A stretch of 5,534 nucleotides of DNA from Bryobacterales bacterium. Lineage in GTDB: Bacteria > Acidobacteriota > Terriglobia > Bryobacterales > Bryobacteraceae. Below the pieces are notes generated by a model. That model worked only from the letters and a program-made list of their open reading frames with translations, did not search any database and was not told the origin of the DNA. The translations under genes were made by a program, and so were the position numbers. Location: contig DOZZ01000304.1 in assembly GCA_003517725.1 (NCBI GenBank), positions 1-5,534 on the forward strand, written 5' to 3'. Position 1 is the first letter of the stretch, and each line of letters starts with the position of its first letter. This document shows, piece after piece, positions 1-5,534 of the stretch.

Positions 1-745
<745 letters not shown>

Positions 746-749
746 AGTG

Positions 750-754
750 CCTCC
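750..754 (-). promoter_or_regulatory. Ribosome binding site of ftsH
   Basis: The minus strand reads GGAGG, followed by CACT and then the GTG start codon. This strong Shine-Dalgarno match at 4 nt spacing supports the GTG start, and no nearby ATG fits the family's N-terminus better. Confidence 0.7.
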
Positions 755-790
755 GCGCGACAACTCAAATTCCAGTTGAATAGCATGTAA

Positions 791-819
791 TTTATAGACG
801 CCCGCGCAACCGGTTCCGA
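791..819 (-). promoter_or_regulatory. Possible promoter for ftsH in the tilS-ftsH gap
   Basis: The 80-bp gap contains an AT-rich island in otherwise GC-rich DNA. On the minus strand TATAAA (791-796, 5 of 6 against TATAAT) sits 17 bp downstream of TCGGAA (814-819, 3 of 6 against TTGACA). Transcription would begin near 784, giving a leader of about 40 nt before ftsH. A separate ftsH promoter would allow stress-dependent expression apart from tilS. The -35 match is poor, so this is tentative. Confidence 0.3.
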
Positions 820-825
820 CTCGTT

Positions 826-2187
826 TTAGAATCCGGCCGCTGTTTGAATTTCGTGAATTACCAGCCGCGTCCGGCTCTCCGGCGTAGCGGCACAGCCAAA
901 AGCCGGCCCAAAGCGCCGGGTCCACAGGATTTCATCCTGCACGTGGAGCACCGGCCATTCGCGCCGCTCCCAGAGCGGCACCTTACCGGCCTCGAACAAC
1001 TCTTTGAGACGCACGGGGCTCTCGATACCGGTCCTTCGATACCGATCCCCCGGCCGCCAGGGCCGCAATTCCAAAGCACCGGCGCAACGCTCCCAATCGA
1101 GCGTGTTGACAACATCATTATAACGGTTGGATGAAGTTTCCAGTTCGAGGCGCAGATGGGTGCTGCCGCCGGGCAGCCCGACAATACCTGGGACTCGGCA
1201 AAGCGCCGAAAAGTTCCGTGTTTCCAGAGCATGCGCGCGCGGCGGCGCAAAACGCACCTGGTCAAACGAGCGCATCACGTCGACGCCCGGCAGCATGACG
1301 CGGCCGTGCCCCTGGCGGGAACTCAGAATCTGGCGGATGGCTTCGATGTGGGCGAAGTCGACTTGCCGCGTGTCGCCCTTGACTTCTTCAATGGCGCGGC
1401 GGATCAGGCGGCGCGCCGCCGCAGTGGGCAGTTTGTCGATTTCACCGGCCGTGCACAGCACGCCGTGCGGGGTGCGGGTCAATAGTCTGGCGGCCAGAGT
1501 GTCGATCTCGGCTTGCCAGTAATCCTCTTCGGCCTGGGCCCACGCGGCGGTGCGGGCCAGCGCGCCTTCGAGCGCCGGATTTTCGCTGGCGGTCAACTGT
1601 GGCAGCAGCGCGTGGCGCATACGGTTGCGCGCCAGGTGCATGTCGCGGTTGGTCGAATCTTCGCGCCAGGCGATGCCGCGCTCCGTCAAAAACCGCTCGA
1701 CGTCGGCCCGGCTGCACTCGAGCAGCGGCCGGACCAAGCCGTCGGCCGTCGCGGGGCGGATAGCGGCGAGCCCGGCGCTTCCGGATCCGCGCAAAAAACG
1801 GAACAGCACGGTCTCGGCCTGGTCGGAGCGGGTGTGTCCCAGAGCGATGCGGTCGGCGACGTTAGTCTCGATGAGGGACAGGAGCGCACGATAACGTGCG
1901 GCGCGCGCATTCTGCTCGAGGTTGCCAACGTCATCTACATGGATATCGAAATGGTGGAAGGGTAGGTTCAGGGCCGCGGCGGCGGCGCGCACGAATTCGC
2001 AGTCCGCGTCGGAAGCCGCGCCGCGCAGATGGTGGTTGACGTGAGCCACCGATAGCGCGTAACCCAGCGCGTGCAGGATGTGGAGGAGACAGAGGGAATC
2101 GGCACCGCCCGAGACGGCCACCGCAATACGCTGCGCGAGAGTGAACAACCGGTACCGCCCGATGGTGGCGGAGACGCGCTCGATCAC
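826..2187 (-). CDS. tilS: tRNA(Ile)-lysidine synthetase TilS
   Basis: This cytosolic enzyme uses ATP and lysine to convert the wobble cytidine (C34) of the CAU-anticodon tRNA-Ile to lysidine, so that the tRNA reads AUA and is charged with isoleucine. It is normally essential. The 453-residue product shows the PP-loop ATP pyrophosphatase signature SGGADS (26-31), HVNHHLRG (49-56), an [10 protein letters not shown] segment (90-99) and [10 protein letters not shown] (117-126), which is typical of TilS N-terminal domains. A middle tRNA-recognition region follows, then the C-terminal domain with RPWRPGDR (375-382) and a [14 protein letters not shown] segment. The length fits long, E. coli-type TilS proteins with the full C-terminal domain. 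The start is GTG, with GAGG 8 nt upstream. The gene lies 43 bp after a small ORF and 80 bp before ftsH, so co-transcription is likely. tilS next to ftsH is a recurrent bacterial gene order. Confidence 0.97.
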   Translation of the reverse strand: MIERVSATIGRYRLFTLAQRIAVAVSGGADSLCLLHILHALGYALSVAHVNHHLRGAASDADCEFVRAAAAALNLPFHHFDIHVDDVGNLEQNARAARYRALLSLIETNVADRIALGHTRSDQAETVLFRFLRGSGSAGLAAIRPATADGLVRPLLECSRADVERFLTERGIAWREDSTNRDMHLARNRMRHALLPQLTASENPALEGALARTAAWAQAEEDYWQAEIDTLAARLLTRTPHGVLCTAGEIDKLPTAAARRLIRRAIEEVKGDTRQVDFAHIEAIRQILSSRQGHGRVMLPGVDVMRSFDQVRFAPPRAHALETRNFSALCRVPGIVGLPGGSTHLRLELETSSNRYNDVVNTLDWERCAGALELRPWRPGDRYRRTGIESPVRLKELFEAGKVPLWERREWPVLHVQDEILWTRRFGPAFGCAATPESRTRLVIHEIQTAAGF

Positions 2188-2195
2188 TCCCTTGG

Positions 2196-2199
2196 CCTC
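2196..2199 (-). promoter_or_regulatory. Ribosome binding site of tilS
   Basis: Minus-strand GAGG lies 8 nt ahead of the GTG start at 2185-2187. A second purine run, AAGGGA, abuts the start codon directly and is too close to serve as a normal Shine-Dalgarno. The site sits just downstream of a predicted hairpin (2203-2225). Confidence 0.5.
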
Positions 2200-2202
2200 G
2201 CA

Positions 2203-2225
2203 ACACCGGCCATGCCGGCCGGCGC
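2203..2225 (-). promoter_or_regulatory. Hairpin between the small upstream gene and tilS
   Basis: As minus-strand RNA, GCGCCGGCC pairs with GGCCGGUGU around the loop GGCAU. This gives a 9-bp stem with two G-U pairs, including six uninterrupted G-C pairs. It begins 5 nt after the stop codon of the small gene and ends 15 nt before the tilS start. No U-run follows, so it is not a standard intrinsic terminator. It could affect processing or tilS translation, or simply reflect high GC content. The structure is read by eye and no folding energy was computed. Confidence 0.4.
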
Positions 2226-2230
2226 TAAAA

Positions 2231-2440
2231 CTACTTCGCCTTCTTCTGTTTCTGCTGGCCGACGCGGACCTTGAACTGCGCCGCGCGAGCCGCTTCGAGC
2301 GCCTTCCAGTCGAAGCGAGAGGCGGCGTCTTTCAAATAAGCGTCTACATTCGCGCCTTTCGGAAGCACAGCCATGATGGTGGCGCTGTCGGAACCATCCG
2401 GACTTACGATCCGGAAGCGTTTTACGTTAGGAATGCTCAT
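2231..2440 (-). CDS. Small basic protein of unknown function upstream of tilS
   Basis: I do not recognise this 69-residue protein. It begins MSIPNVKRFRIVSPDGSDSA and ends in a lysine-rich tail (KVRVGQQKQKKAK). In between lies a moderately hydrophobic stretch, ATIMAVLPKGANVDAYLKDA (20-39), followed by an alanine-rich segment likely to be helical (about 47-58). There is no signal peptide, TM helix or cysteine. The chosen ATG (2438-2440) sits about 12 nt after the start predicted from an extended -10 (TGCTACAAT). The frame stays open to 2596, but that extension would cross the divergent promoter and overlap osmC, and its residues look non-coding. There is no clear Shine-Dalgarno, and the transcript may be near-leaderless. 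It lies 43 bp before tilS and is probably the first gene of that transcription unit. The basic tail could bind nucleic acid, but that is only a guess from composition. Confidence 0.62.
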   Translation of the reverse strand: MSIPNVKRFRIVSPDGSDSATIMAVLPKGANVDAYLKDAASRFDWKALEAARAAQFKVRVGQQKQKKAK

Positions 2441-2458
2441 AACTGATGCCAGTGGACC

Positions 2459-2467
2459 ATTGTAGCA
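2459..2467 (-). promoter_or_regulatory. Extended -10 for the small gene-tilS unit
   Basis: The minus strand reads TGCTACAAT, an extended -10 (TGn plus TACAAT, 5 of 6 against TATAAT). The sequence 17 bp upstream is CCCGCC, so there is no -35. The TG extension could compensate. The predicted start near 2452 gives a leader of about 12 nt before the ATG at 2440. Confidence 0.4.
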
Positions 2468-2468
2468 G

Positions 2469-2497
2469 GTGACGCGCGACAGGCGGGATGCTACAAC
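2469..2497 (+). promoter_or_regulatory. Candidate osmC promoter
   Basis: GTGACG (2469-2474, 4 of 6 against TTGACA) is followed, after exactly 17 bp, by TACAAC (2492-2497, 4 of 6) with a TG extension at 2489-2490. A start 7-8 nt downstream of the -10 would fall at about 2504-2505, on or beside the osmC ATG. The mRNA would then be leaderless or nearly so. Confidence 0.4.
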
Positions 2498-2504
2498 GGT
2501 GGTC

Positions 2505-2933
2505 ATGATCAATCGTTCGGCACAGGCAAAATGGCAGGGTGATCTGAAGACCGGAACGGGGTCGCTCTCGACCGACAGCGGGACCCTTAAGGACACGCCC
2601 TACTCGTTCCACGCGCGCTTCGAGCAGGGCCAGGGCACCAACCCCGAAGAGTTGCTGGCCGCGGCGCATGCGGGCTGTTTCACCATGGCGCTGTCGATGC
2701 AATTGGGTCTGGCGGGATTGAAGGCCGATAGCCTGGAGACACGTTGTACCGTGACACTGGATCAGGTGAGCGGCAGTTTTGAGATTACGCGCAGCCACCT
2801 GAAGCTGACGGCCAGGGTGCCGGGCGCGACCCAGGAGGCCTTCGACCGCGCGACGGACGCCGCCAAGGCAGGCTGCCCCGTGTCGAAACTCTATAAGACG
2901 GAGATTACGCTGGAGGCGGAACTGCTGAGCTAG
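2505..2933 (+). CDS. osmC: OsmC family peroxiredoxin (organic hydroperoxide reductase)
   Basis: OsmC is a homodimeric cytosolic thiol peroxidase that reduces organic hydroperoxides, usually with reduction by the lipoamide system. The 142-residue product matches the OsmC subfamily rather than Ohr along its whole length. It shows the N-terminal pattern RSAQAKWQGDLKTGTG, then TPYSF (31-35) and conserved Arg38. Next come GTNPEELLAAAHAGCF (44-59) with Glu49 and the peroxidatic Cys58, and AGCPVSK (122-128) with the resolving Cys124. The ATG at 2505 is preferred over an in-frame GTG at 2469 because family members begin just before the RSA.A.W segment, and the extra 12 residues would come from promoter DNA. 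Only a weak GGTGG lies 2 nt before the ATG. The gene is divergent from the tilS cluster and probably monocistronic. The family is certain; stress induction is expected from relatives but not shown here. Confidence 0.96.
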   Translation: MINRSAQAKWQGDLKTGTGSLSTDSGTLKDTPYSFHARFEQGQGTNPEELLAAAHAGCFTMALSMQLGLAGLKADSLETRCTVTLDQVSGSFEITRSHLKLTARVPGATQEAFDRATDAAKAGCPVSKLYKTEITLEAELLS

Positions 2934-3195
2934 TTAGGCTGATGCCGTGTGGGCACACTTCGGCCTCGGCTCGCTTTCCCAAAGCGTTGAAGCCGCTCCA
3001 TCAGGCATGGATTTCCTGAGGAACTGCTCCGCGGGGGCGCCCCCGGGACTTCCGACCCTTGCTTCTCTTGCGAAAAGCAACTCCGGAAGAAACTCCTTTC
3101 CTGCAGGCCTCTTGCATTCCCTACTAGCCGAAGTTGCGCCAGATCGCAGAGTGAACGTGCGCCTGCTTTGCGAGGACCGTGCATACGCCCGCGTT
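2934..3195. other. 262-base spacer between convergent genes, no convincing gene
   Basis: osmC and the metallo-hydrolase gene converge here, so both transcripts should end within this stretch. I find no U-tailed terminator on either strand. Just after osmC, GTGT/ACAC (2947-2958) can extend to GCC/GGC across a TTC bulge, making a weak hairpin. TTGC/GCAA around GAAAA near 3069-3081 is another small one. Open frames cross the region on both strands (2947-3237 plus, 2930-3184 minus). Their translations are low-complexity and lack any recognisable domain, so they look like chance frames. The 14-bp palindrome at 3032-3045 is the strongest structural element. The stretch could be a dispersed intergenic repeat or a decayed gene, which cannot be decided from one window. 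Confidence 0.5.
3032..3045. repeat. 14-bp perfect GC palindrome
   Basis: CGGGGGCGCCCCCG equals its own reverse complement. If G3031 is bulged out, TCC (3028-3030) also pairs with GGA (3046-3048). As RNA it would form a short, very stable stem with a GCGC loop on either strand. It lies between convergent genes, so a Rho-independent-like pause or an mRNA 3'-end barrier is possible, but there is no adjacent T-run. Confidence 0.55.
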
Positions 3196-4098
3196 TCAGT
3201 AAGCGCCCAGATCCTGGCCGTTGACCACGGTGCCTGAATACGTTTGCCGAACTTCGCCAGCCAGATCTACCTCATCGGGCGGCCCGAAATAGAGCTTGTG
3301 ATACAGCACCAGCAGCTTGGGCCTAGCCTTAGCGGCGATGTCGGCCAGTTCGCGCGTTGATGTGTGAAAGCTGGCATGGTATGTTTTATCTCCCGCGGGA
3401 AACTGCGCAAACCGCGCGGCCGAATAGACCTCATGCACCAGAACATCACACCGCTGGCACGCTTCCGTGATGGTCGCGCAGGGCGCCGTATCGCCCGAAA
3501 TCACAATGCTGCGGCCCCCCGCCTCGATGGCGAAACCGAAAGCGTGCAGCCACTGGCCGTGGCACGCCGGGATGGCACGCACCGTAATGTTGGCATCCCG
3601 GTACACCAAGCCTTTTTCGATCTCATGCACATTCACGGTCAGTGGCGGCAGGCTCTCCAAGCCTTTGGACCGCATCGCGATATCCTCGCCGTATGCCAGC
3701 TTGATGTGGTCCGTCATCGCCGCCGTGCCTTTAGGGCCGAAGACCTCCAGCGGTTCCGAGCGTCCTACCACCCACGGCGTCAGGATCACGTCGGGGTAAC
3801 CCAGCGTATGATCCGAGTGCAGATGCGTCAGAAAAAGGCGGTCCAGATACGGGGCTTGCAGCGCGCGCATCCCATACTTCTCGGCGGCCTCCTCGGCGCG
3901 CCGCACGATGCCCGCGCCCGCATCGAACAGGTAGCCGTGGCCGTTCACCACTATCGCCACGGCCGGTCCCGAACTGCGCGGATCGGGATTCGGCGTGCCC
4001 GAGCCCAATATGATGACGCGGGCCTTATCGCGGGCCATGCCGAAATTGGCAGTTGGCGGCATACTCATCAGCGCCAGCAGAACCAGTGCCGCTTTCAC
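3196..4098 (-). CDS. Secreted metallo-beta-lactamase-fold hydrolase, RNase Z-like family
   Basis: The product is a di-zinc MBL-fold hydrolase of the ElaC/RNase Z-related group, often annotated as ribonuclease Z, but an export signal makes tRNA processing unlikely. From the GTG at 4098 it has 300 residues. A signal peptide (MKAALVLLALMSMPP, with cleavage plausible after GMA at residue 22) is followed by the first strand, RVIILGSGTPNPDPRSSGPA. Metal ligands visible are HLHSDH (92-97), His180 in ACHGQ, Asp203 in ISGDTAP and His267 in LVLYH. HEVYS (222-226) and FHTST (244-248) are also typical of the family. The frame is open to another GTG at 4137, but that start would put 13 charged residues before the signal peptide and overlap the divergent exporter gene. 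The ATG at 4038 would remove the signal. The substrate is unknown. It lies 20 bp from the divergent MFS gene. The fold is certain; function and exact start are less so. Confidence 0.9.
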   Translation of the reverse strand: MKAALVLLALMSMPPTANFGMARDKARVIILGSGTPNPDPRSSGPAVAIVVNGHGYLFDAGAGIVRRAEEAAEKYGMRALQAPYLDRLFLTHLHSDHTLGYPDVILTPWVVGRSEPLEVFGPKGTAAMTDHIKLAYGEDIAMRSKGLESLPPLTVNVHEIEKGLVYRDANITVRAIPACHGQWLHAFGFAIEAGGRSIVISGDTAPCATITEACQRCDVLVHEVYSAARFAQFPAGDKTYHASFHTSTRELADIAAKARPKLLVLYHKLYFGPPDEVDLAGEVRQTYSGTVVNGQDLGAY

Positions 4099-4118
4099 CC
4101 TCGGCAGTCTATCAGCAA

Positions 4119-5534
4119 ATGACGCCCGCGCCCGCACTCGACCCCAACCGCTGGCGCTCGCTGGCCGTAATCCTGTCCGCGGCGTTTCTGGTCGGCCTGG
4201 ATTTCTTCGTCGTCAACGTCGCGATCCCGTCGATCCAGGCCGACCTGCACGCCACCTTCGCGCAAATCCAACTGGTCATCGCCAGCTACGGGCTCAGCTA
4301 TGCGGTGCTGCTGATTTCGGGCGGCCGCCTGGGCGACATCCACGGCCGCAAACGCATGTTCATGCTGGGGATCTCGGGCTTCATCCTCACGTCGCTGTTC
4401 TGCGGCCTAGCCCACAGCCCCGACGTGCTGATCGCGGCTCGCGCGCTGCAGGGCATCACCGGCGCGCTGTTGTTTCCGCAGGTGCTCTCGATAATGCAGG
4501 TGACATTTCCGCCCCAGGAGCGCGCCGCCGCGTTCGGCTTATTCGGCATGGTCATCGGCATCTCGGCCTTCTCCGGCAACGTGCTGGGCGGCCTGCTGGT
4601 CTACGCCAACTGGTTCGGTCTCGGCTGGCGGCCTATCTTCTTAATCAACCTGCCGGTGGGCCTGATCACCATGTGGGCGGCGGTGGCGCTGGTGAAAGAG
4701 TCGCGCTCGCCCAAAGCCCGCCGGCTCGATCTGGGCGGCGTCGCGATCCTCACCACGGCGCTGGCGATGCTGCTGTACCCGCTGATCGAAGGCCGTGAGA
4801 CCGGTTGGCCCGCGTGGTGTTTCGTCTTGCTGGCCGCGGCGCTCCCGATGCTCGCGGTCTTCGTCCGGTATGAAAAATGGATCACCGCGCGCGGCGGCTC
4901 ACCGCTGGTCGAGCTTGGGCTTTTTCACGACCGCACCTTTGTGATTGGCCTCTTCAGCGGCATCTGCTTCTTCAACACCACGGCGTCATTTTTTCTGATC
5001 TCGACCATCTTCCTGCAGAACGGCCTGGGCTATTCGGCGAAAGACGCGGGCCTCACCTTCGCGGCCTTCGCCGTTGCGTTCCTGTGCAGCTCGTTGTCCT
5101 CCGCGCGCATCCAGCCCAAGATGGGAAGCTGGATCATCAACATGGGTCTCACGTTGATGATGGCGGGTCTGGTGATGCTGCTGTGGCTAACGGACCACCA
5201 TGGCGCCCGGCTCACCGGCTTCGACCTCGCGCCTGCGTTGTTGATCTACGGCACGGGCCAGGGCTTCGTAATGCCGACGCTGTTCAGCACCATACTGATC
5301 AACATCAAAGGGCACGACGCCGGCTCGGCCTCGGGCGTCCTTTCGACCGTGCAACAGGTCTCGTTCGCCATGGGCGTAGCGGTCATCGGCACGGTCTTCT
5401 TCGGCGCGCTCGATCCGCACGCCGCGGTCGCCGGCTTCGTGCACGCCCTGCGCACCGCCTTCAGCGTGAATCTCGGATTACTCGCCGCAACGTTCCTCCT
5501 GATACTGCAAGTTCCCCGTTTTCCCATCCGGGAC
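4119..5534 (+). CDS. MFS exporter, DHA2 (EmrB/QacA) type, cut at right edge
   Basis: The product is an inner-membrane proton-coupled drug/metabolite exporter of the 14-helix DHA2 group. All 472 visible codons are open, with many hydrophobic helices. Family motifs are LDFFVVNVAIPSIQADL (27-43, motif D1), GGRLGDIHGRKR (68-79, motif A), RALQG (108-112, motif B) and the motif C region SGNVLGG (152-158), with Asn in place of the usual GP proline. WRPIFLINLPVG (170-181) follows. Late markers are GTGQG (378-382) and AGSASGVLSTVQQ (401-413). The visible end, after a last hydrophobic helix and LQVPRFP, matches where such proteins stop, so few codons are probably missing. The ATG at 4119 puts the TM1/D1 region at the usual distance from the N-terminus, but no Shine-Dalgarno is visible. 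The substrate cannot be assigned. A long reading frame at 3995-4798 overlaps it in another phase and is a shadow. Confidence 0.93.
   Translation, partial: MTPAPALDPNRWRSLAVILSAAFLVGLDFFVVNVAIPSIQADLHATFAQIQLVIASYGLSYAVLLISGGRLGDIHGRKRMFMLGISGFILTSLFCGLAHSPDVLIAARALQGITGALLFPQVLSIMQVTFPPQERAAAFGLFGMVIGISAFSGNVLGGLLVYANWFGLGWRPIFLINLPVGLITMWAAVALVKESRSPKARRLDLGGVAILTTALAMLLYPLIEGRETGWPAWCFVLLAAALPMLAVFVRYEKWITARGGSPLVELGLFHDRTFVIGLFSGICFFNTTASFFLISTIFLQNGLGYSAKDAGLTFAAFAVAFLCSSLSSARIQPKMGSWIINMGLTLMMAGLVMLLWLTDHHGARLTGFDLAPALLIYGTGQGFVMPTLFSTILINIKGHDAGSASGVLSTVQQVSFAMGVAVIGTVFFGALDPHAAVAGFVHALRTAFSVNLGLLAATFLLILQVPRFPIRD

Larger units (their letters stand above)
2456..2500. repeat. Inverted repeat spanning the divergent promoter region
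   Basis: ACCATTGTAGCA (2456-2467) and TGCTACAACGGT (2489-2500) are reverse complements at 11 of 12 positions, separated by 21 bp. Each arm contains an extended -10 motif that reads outward, toward the small gene on the left and osmC on the right. The symmetry suggests either duplicated promoter elements or a two-site operator for a dimeric regulator. The sequence match is certain; the role is inferred. Confidence 0.6.

Noticed and set aside
761..778. CAACT/AGTTG inverted repeat in the tilS-ftsH gap as an operator
   Set aside because: The arms are only 5 bp with an 8-bp spacer, which is expected by chance, and there is no supporting context.
1513..1965. Plus-strand frame of 150 codons antisense to tilS, with others nearby
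   Set aside because: The tilS frame is intact with its PP-loop and downstream motifs. The antisense translations show no family features.
2469..2504. GTG start for osmC at 2469, adding 12 residues
   Set aside because: OsmC proteins start close to the RSA.A.W segment, and the extra codons coincide with the -35/-10 region and the right arm of the inverted repeat.
2441..2596. N-terminal extension of the small unknown protein up to 2596
   Set aside because: It would run through the divergent promoter and over the first 30 codons of osmC, and the added residues look random.
2944..2964. Intrinsic terminator just after osmC
   Set aside because: The stem is short and interrupted by a TTC bulge, and no T-run follows. 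It is kept only as a weak hairpin in the spacer description.
2930..3184. Minus-strand 84-codon frame in the convergent spacer
   Set aside because: It overlaps the end of osmC, has no ribosome binding site or recognisable domain, and has a low-complexity Ser/Arg/Pro composition.
3364..4122. Long plus-strand open frame (252 codons) antisense to the metallo-hydrolase gene
   Set aside because: The translation is rich in Arg, His and Gln, with no domain or motif. The opposite strand encodes an MBL protein with all its metal ligands. It is a GC-driven shadow.
3995..4798. 267-codon plus-strand frame overlapping the exporter gene
   Set aside because: It is out of phase with the exporter frame, which carries all DHA2 motifs. 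Its own translation is Arg/Pro/Gly-rich, typical of a frame-shifted GC-rich gene, and does not indicate a frameshift in the exporter.

Overview
The window is GC-rich bacterial DNA, packed with genes and largely housekeeping in character. The bacterium is probably Gram-negative: one enzyme carries a Sec-type signal peptide ahead of a periplasmic-style metallo-hydrolase, and there is a DHA2-type exporter. The tilS-ftsH order, the GTG starts and the secreted RNase Z-like hydrolase family resemble Acidobacteriota of the Bryobacterales/Solibacter type. That placement is inference from remembered families, not a search result.

Layout. Positions 1-2440 form a leftward (minus-strand) cluster, in transcription order: a 69-residue basic protein of unknown function (2231-2440), tilS for tRNA-Ile lysidine synthetase (826-2187), and the first 248 codons of ftsH for the membrane AAA+ protease (1-745, running off the left edge). 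A 64-base gap (2441-2504) separates this cluster from the rightward osmC peroxidase gene (2505-2933). The gap holds a 12-bp inverted repeat with one mismatch, whose arms both carry an extended -10 element, TGCTACAA(T/C), pointing outward. This is the neatest regulatory structure in the window.

osmC converges on a leftward gene for a secreted metallo-beta-lactamase-fold hydrolase (3196-4098). The 262 bases between them hold no convincing gene, only a 14-bp GC palindrome and weak hairpins. Only 20 bases separate the start of the hydrolase gene from a divergent rightward MFS exporter gene of the DHA2 (EmrB/QacA) type (4119 to the right edge). That gene is cut just before its expected stop codon.

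Function. The left cluster joins translation fidelity (TilS) and membrane protein quality control (FtsH), a pairing found in many bacteria. OsmC detoxifies organic hydroperoxides. The hydrolase/exporter pair is divergent and tightly spaced, so co-regulation is possible, but no substrate can be read from the sequence. I see no mobile element, CRISPR array, tRNA, rRNA or defence system, and no clear evidence of a new biological system. The points most worth a second look are the symmetric divergent promoter, the small uncharacterised gene ahead of tilS, the hairpin between that gene and tilS, and the 262-base spacer.
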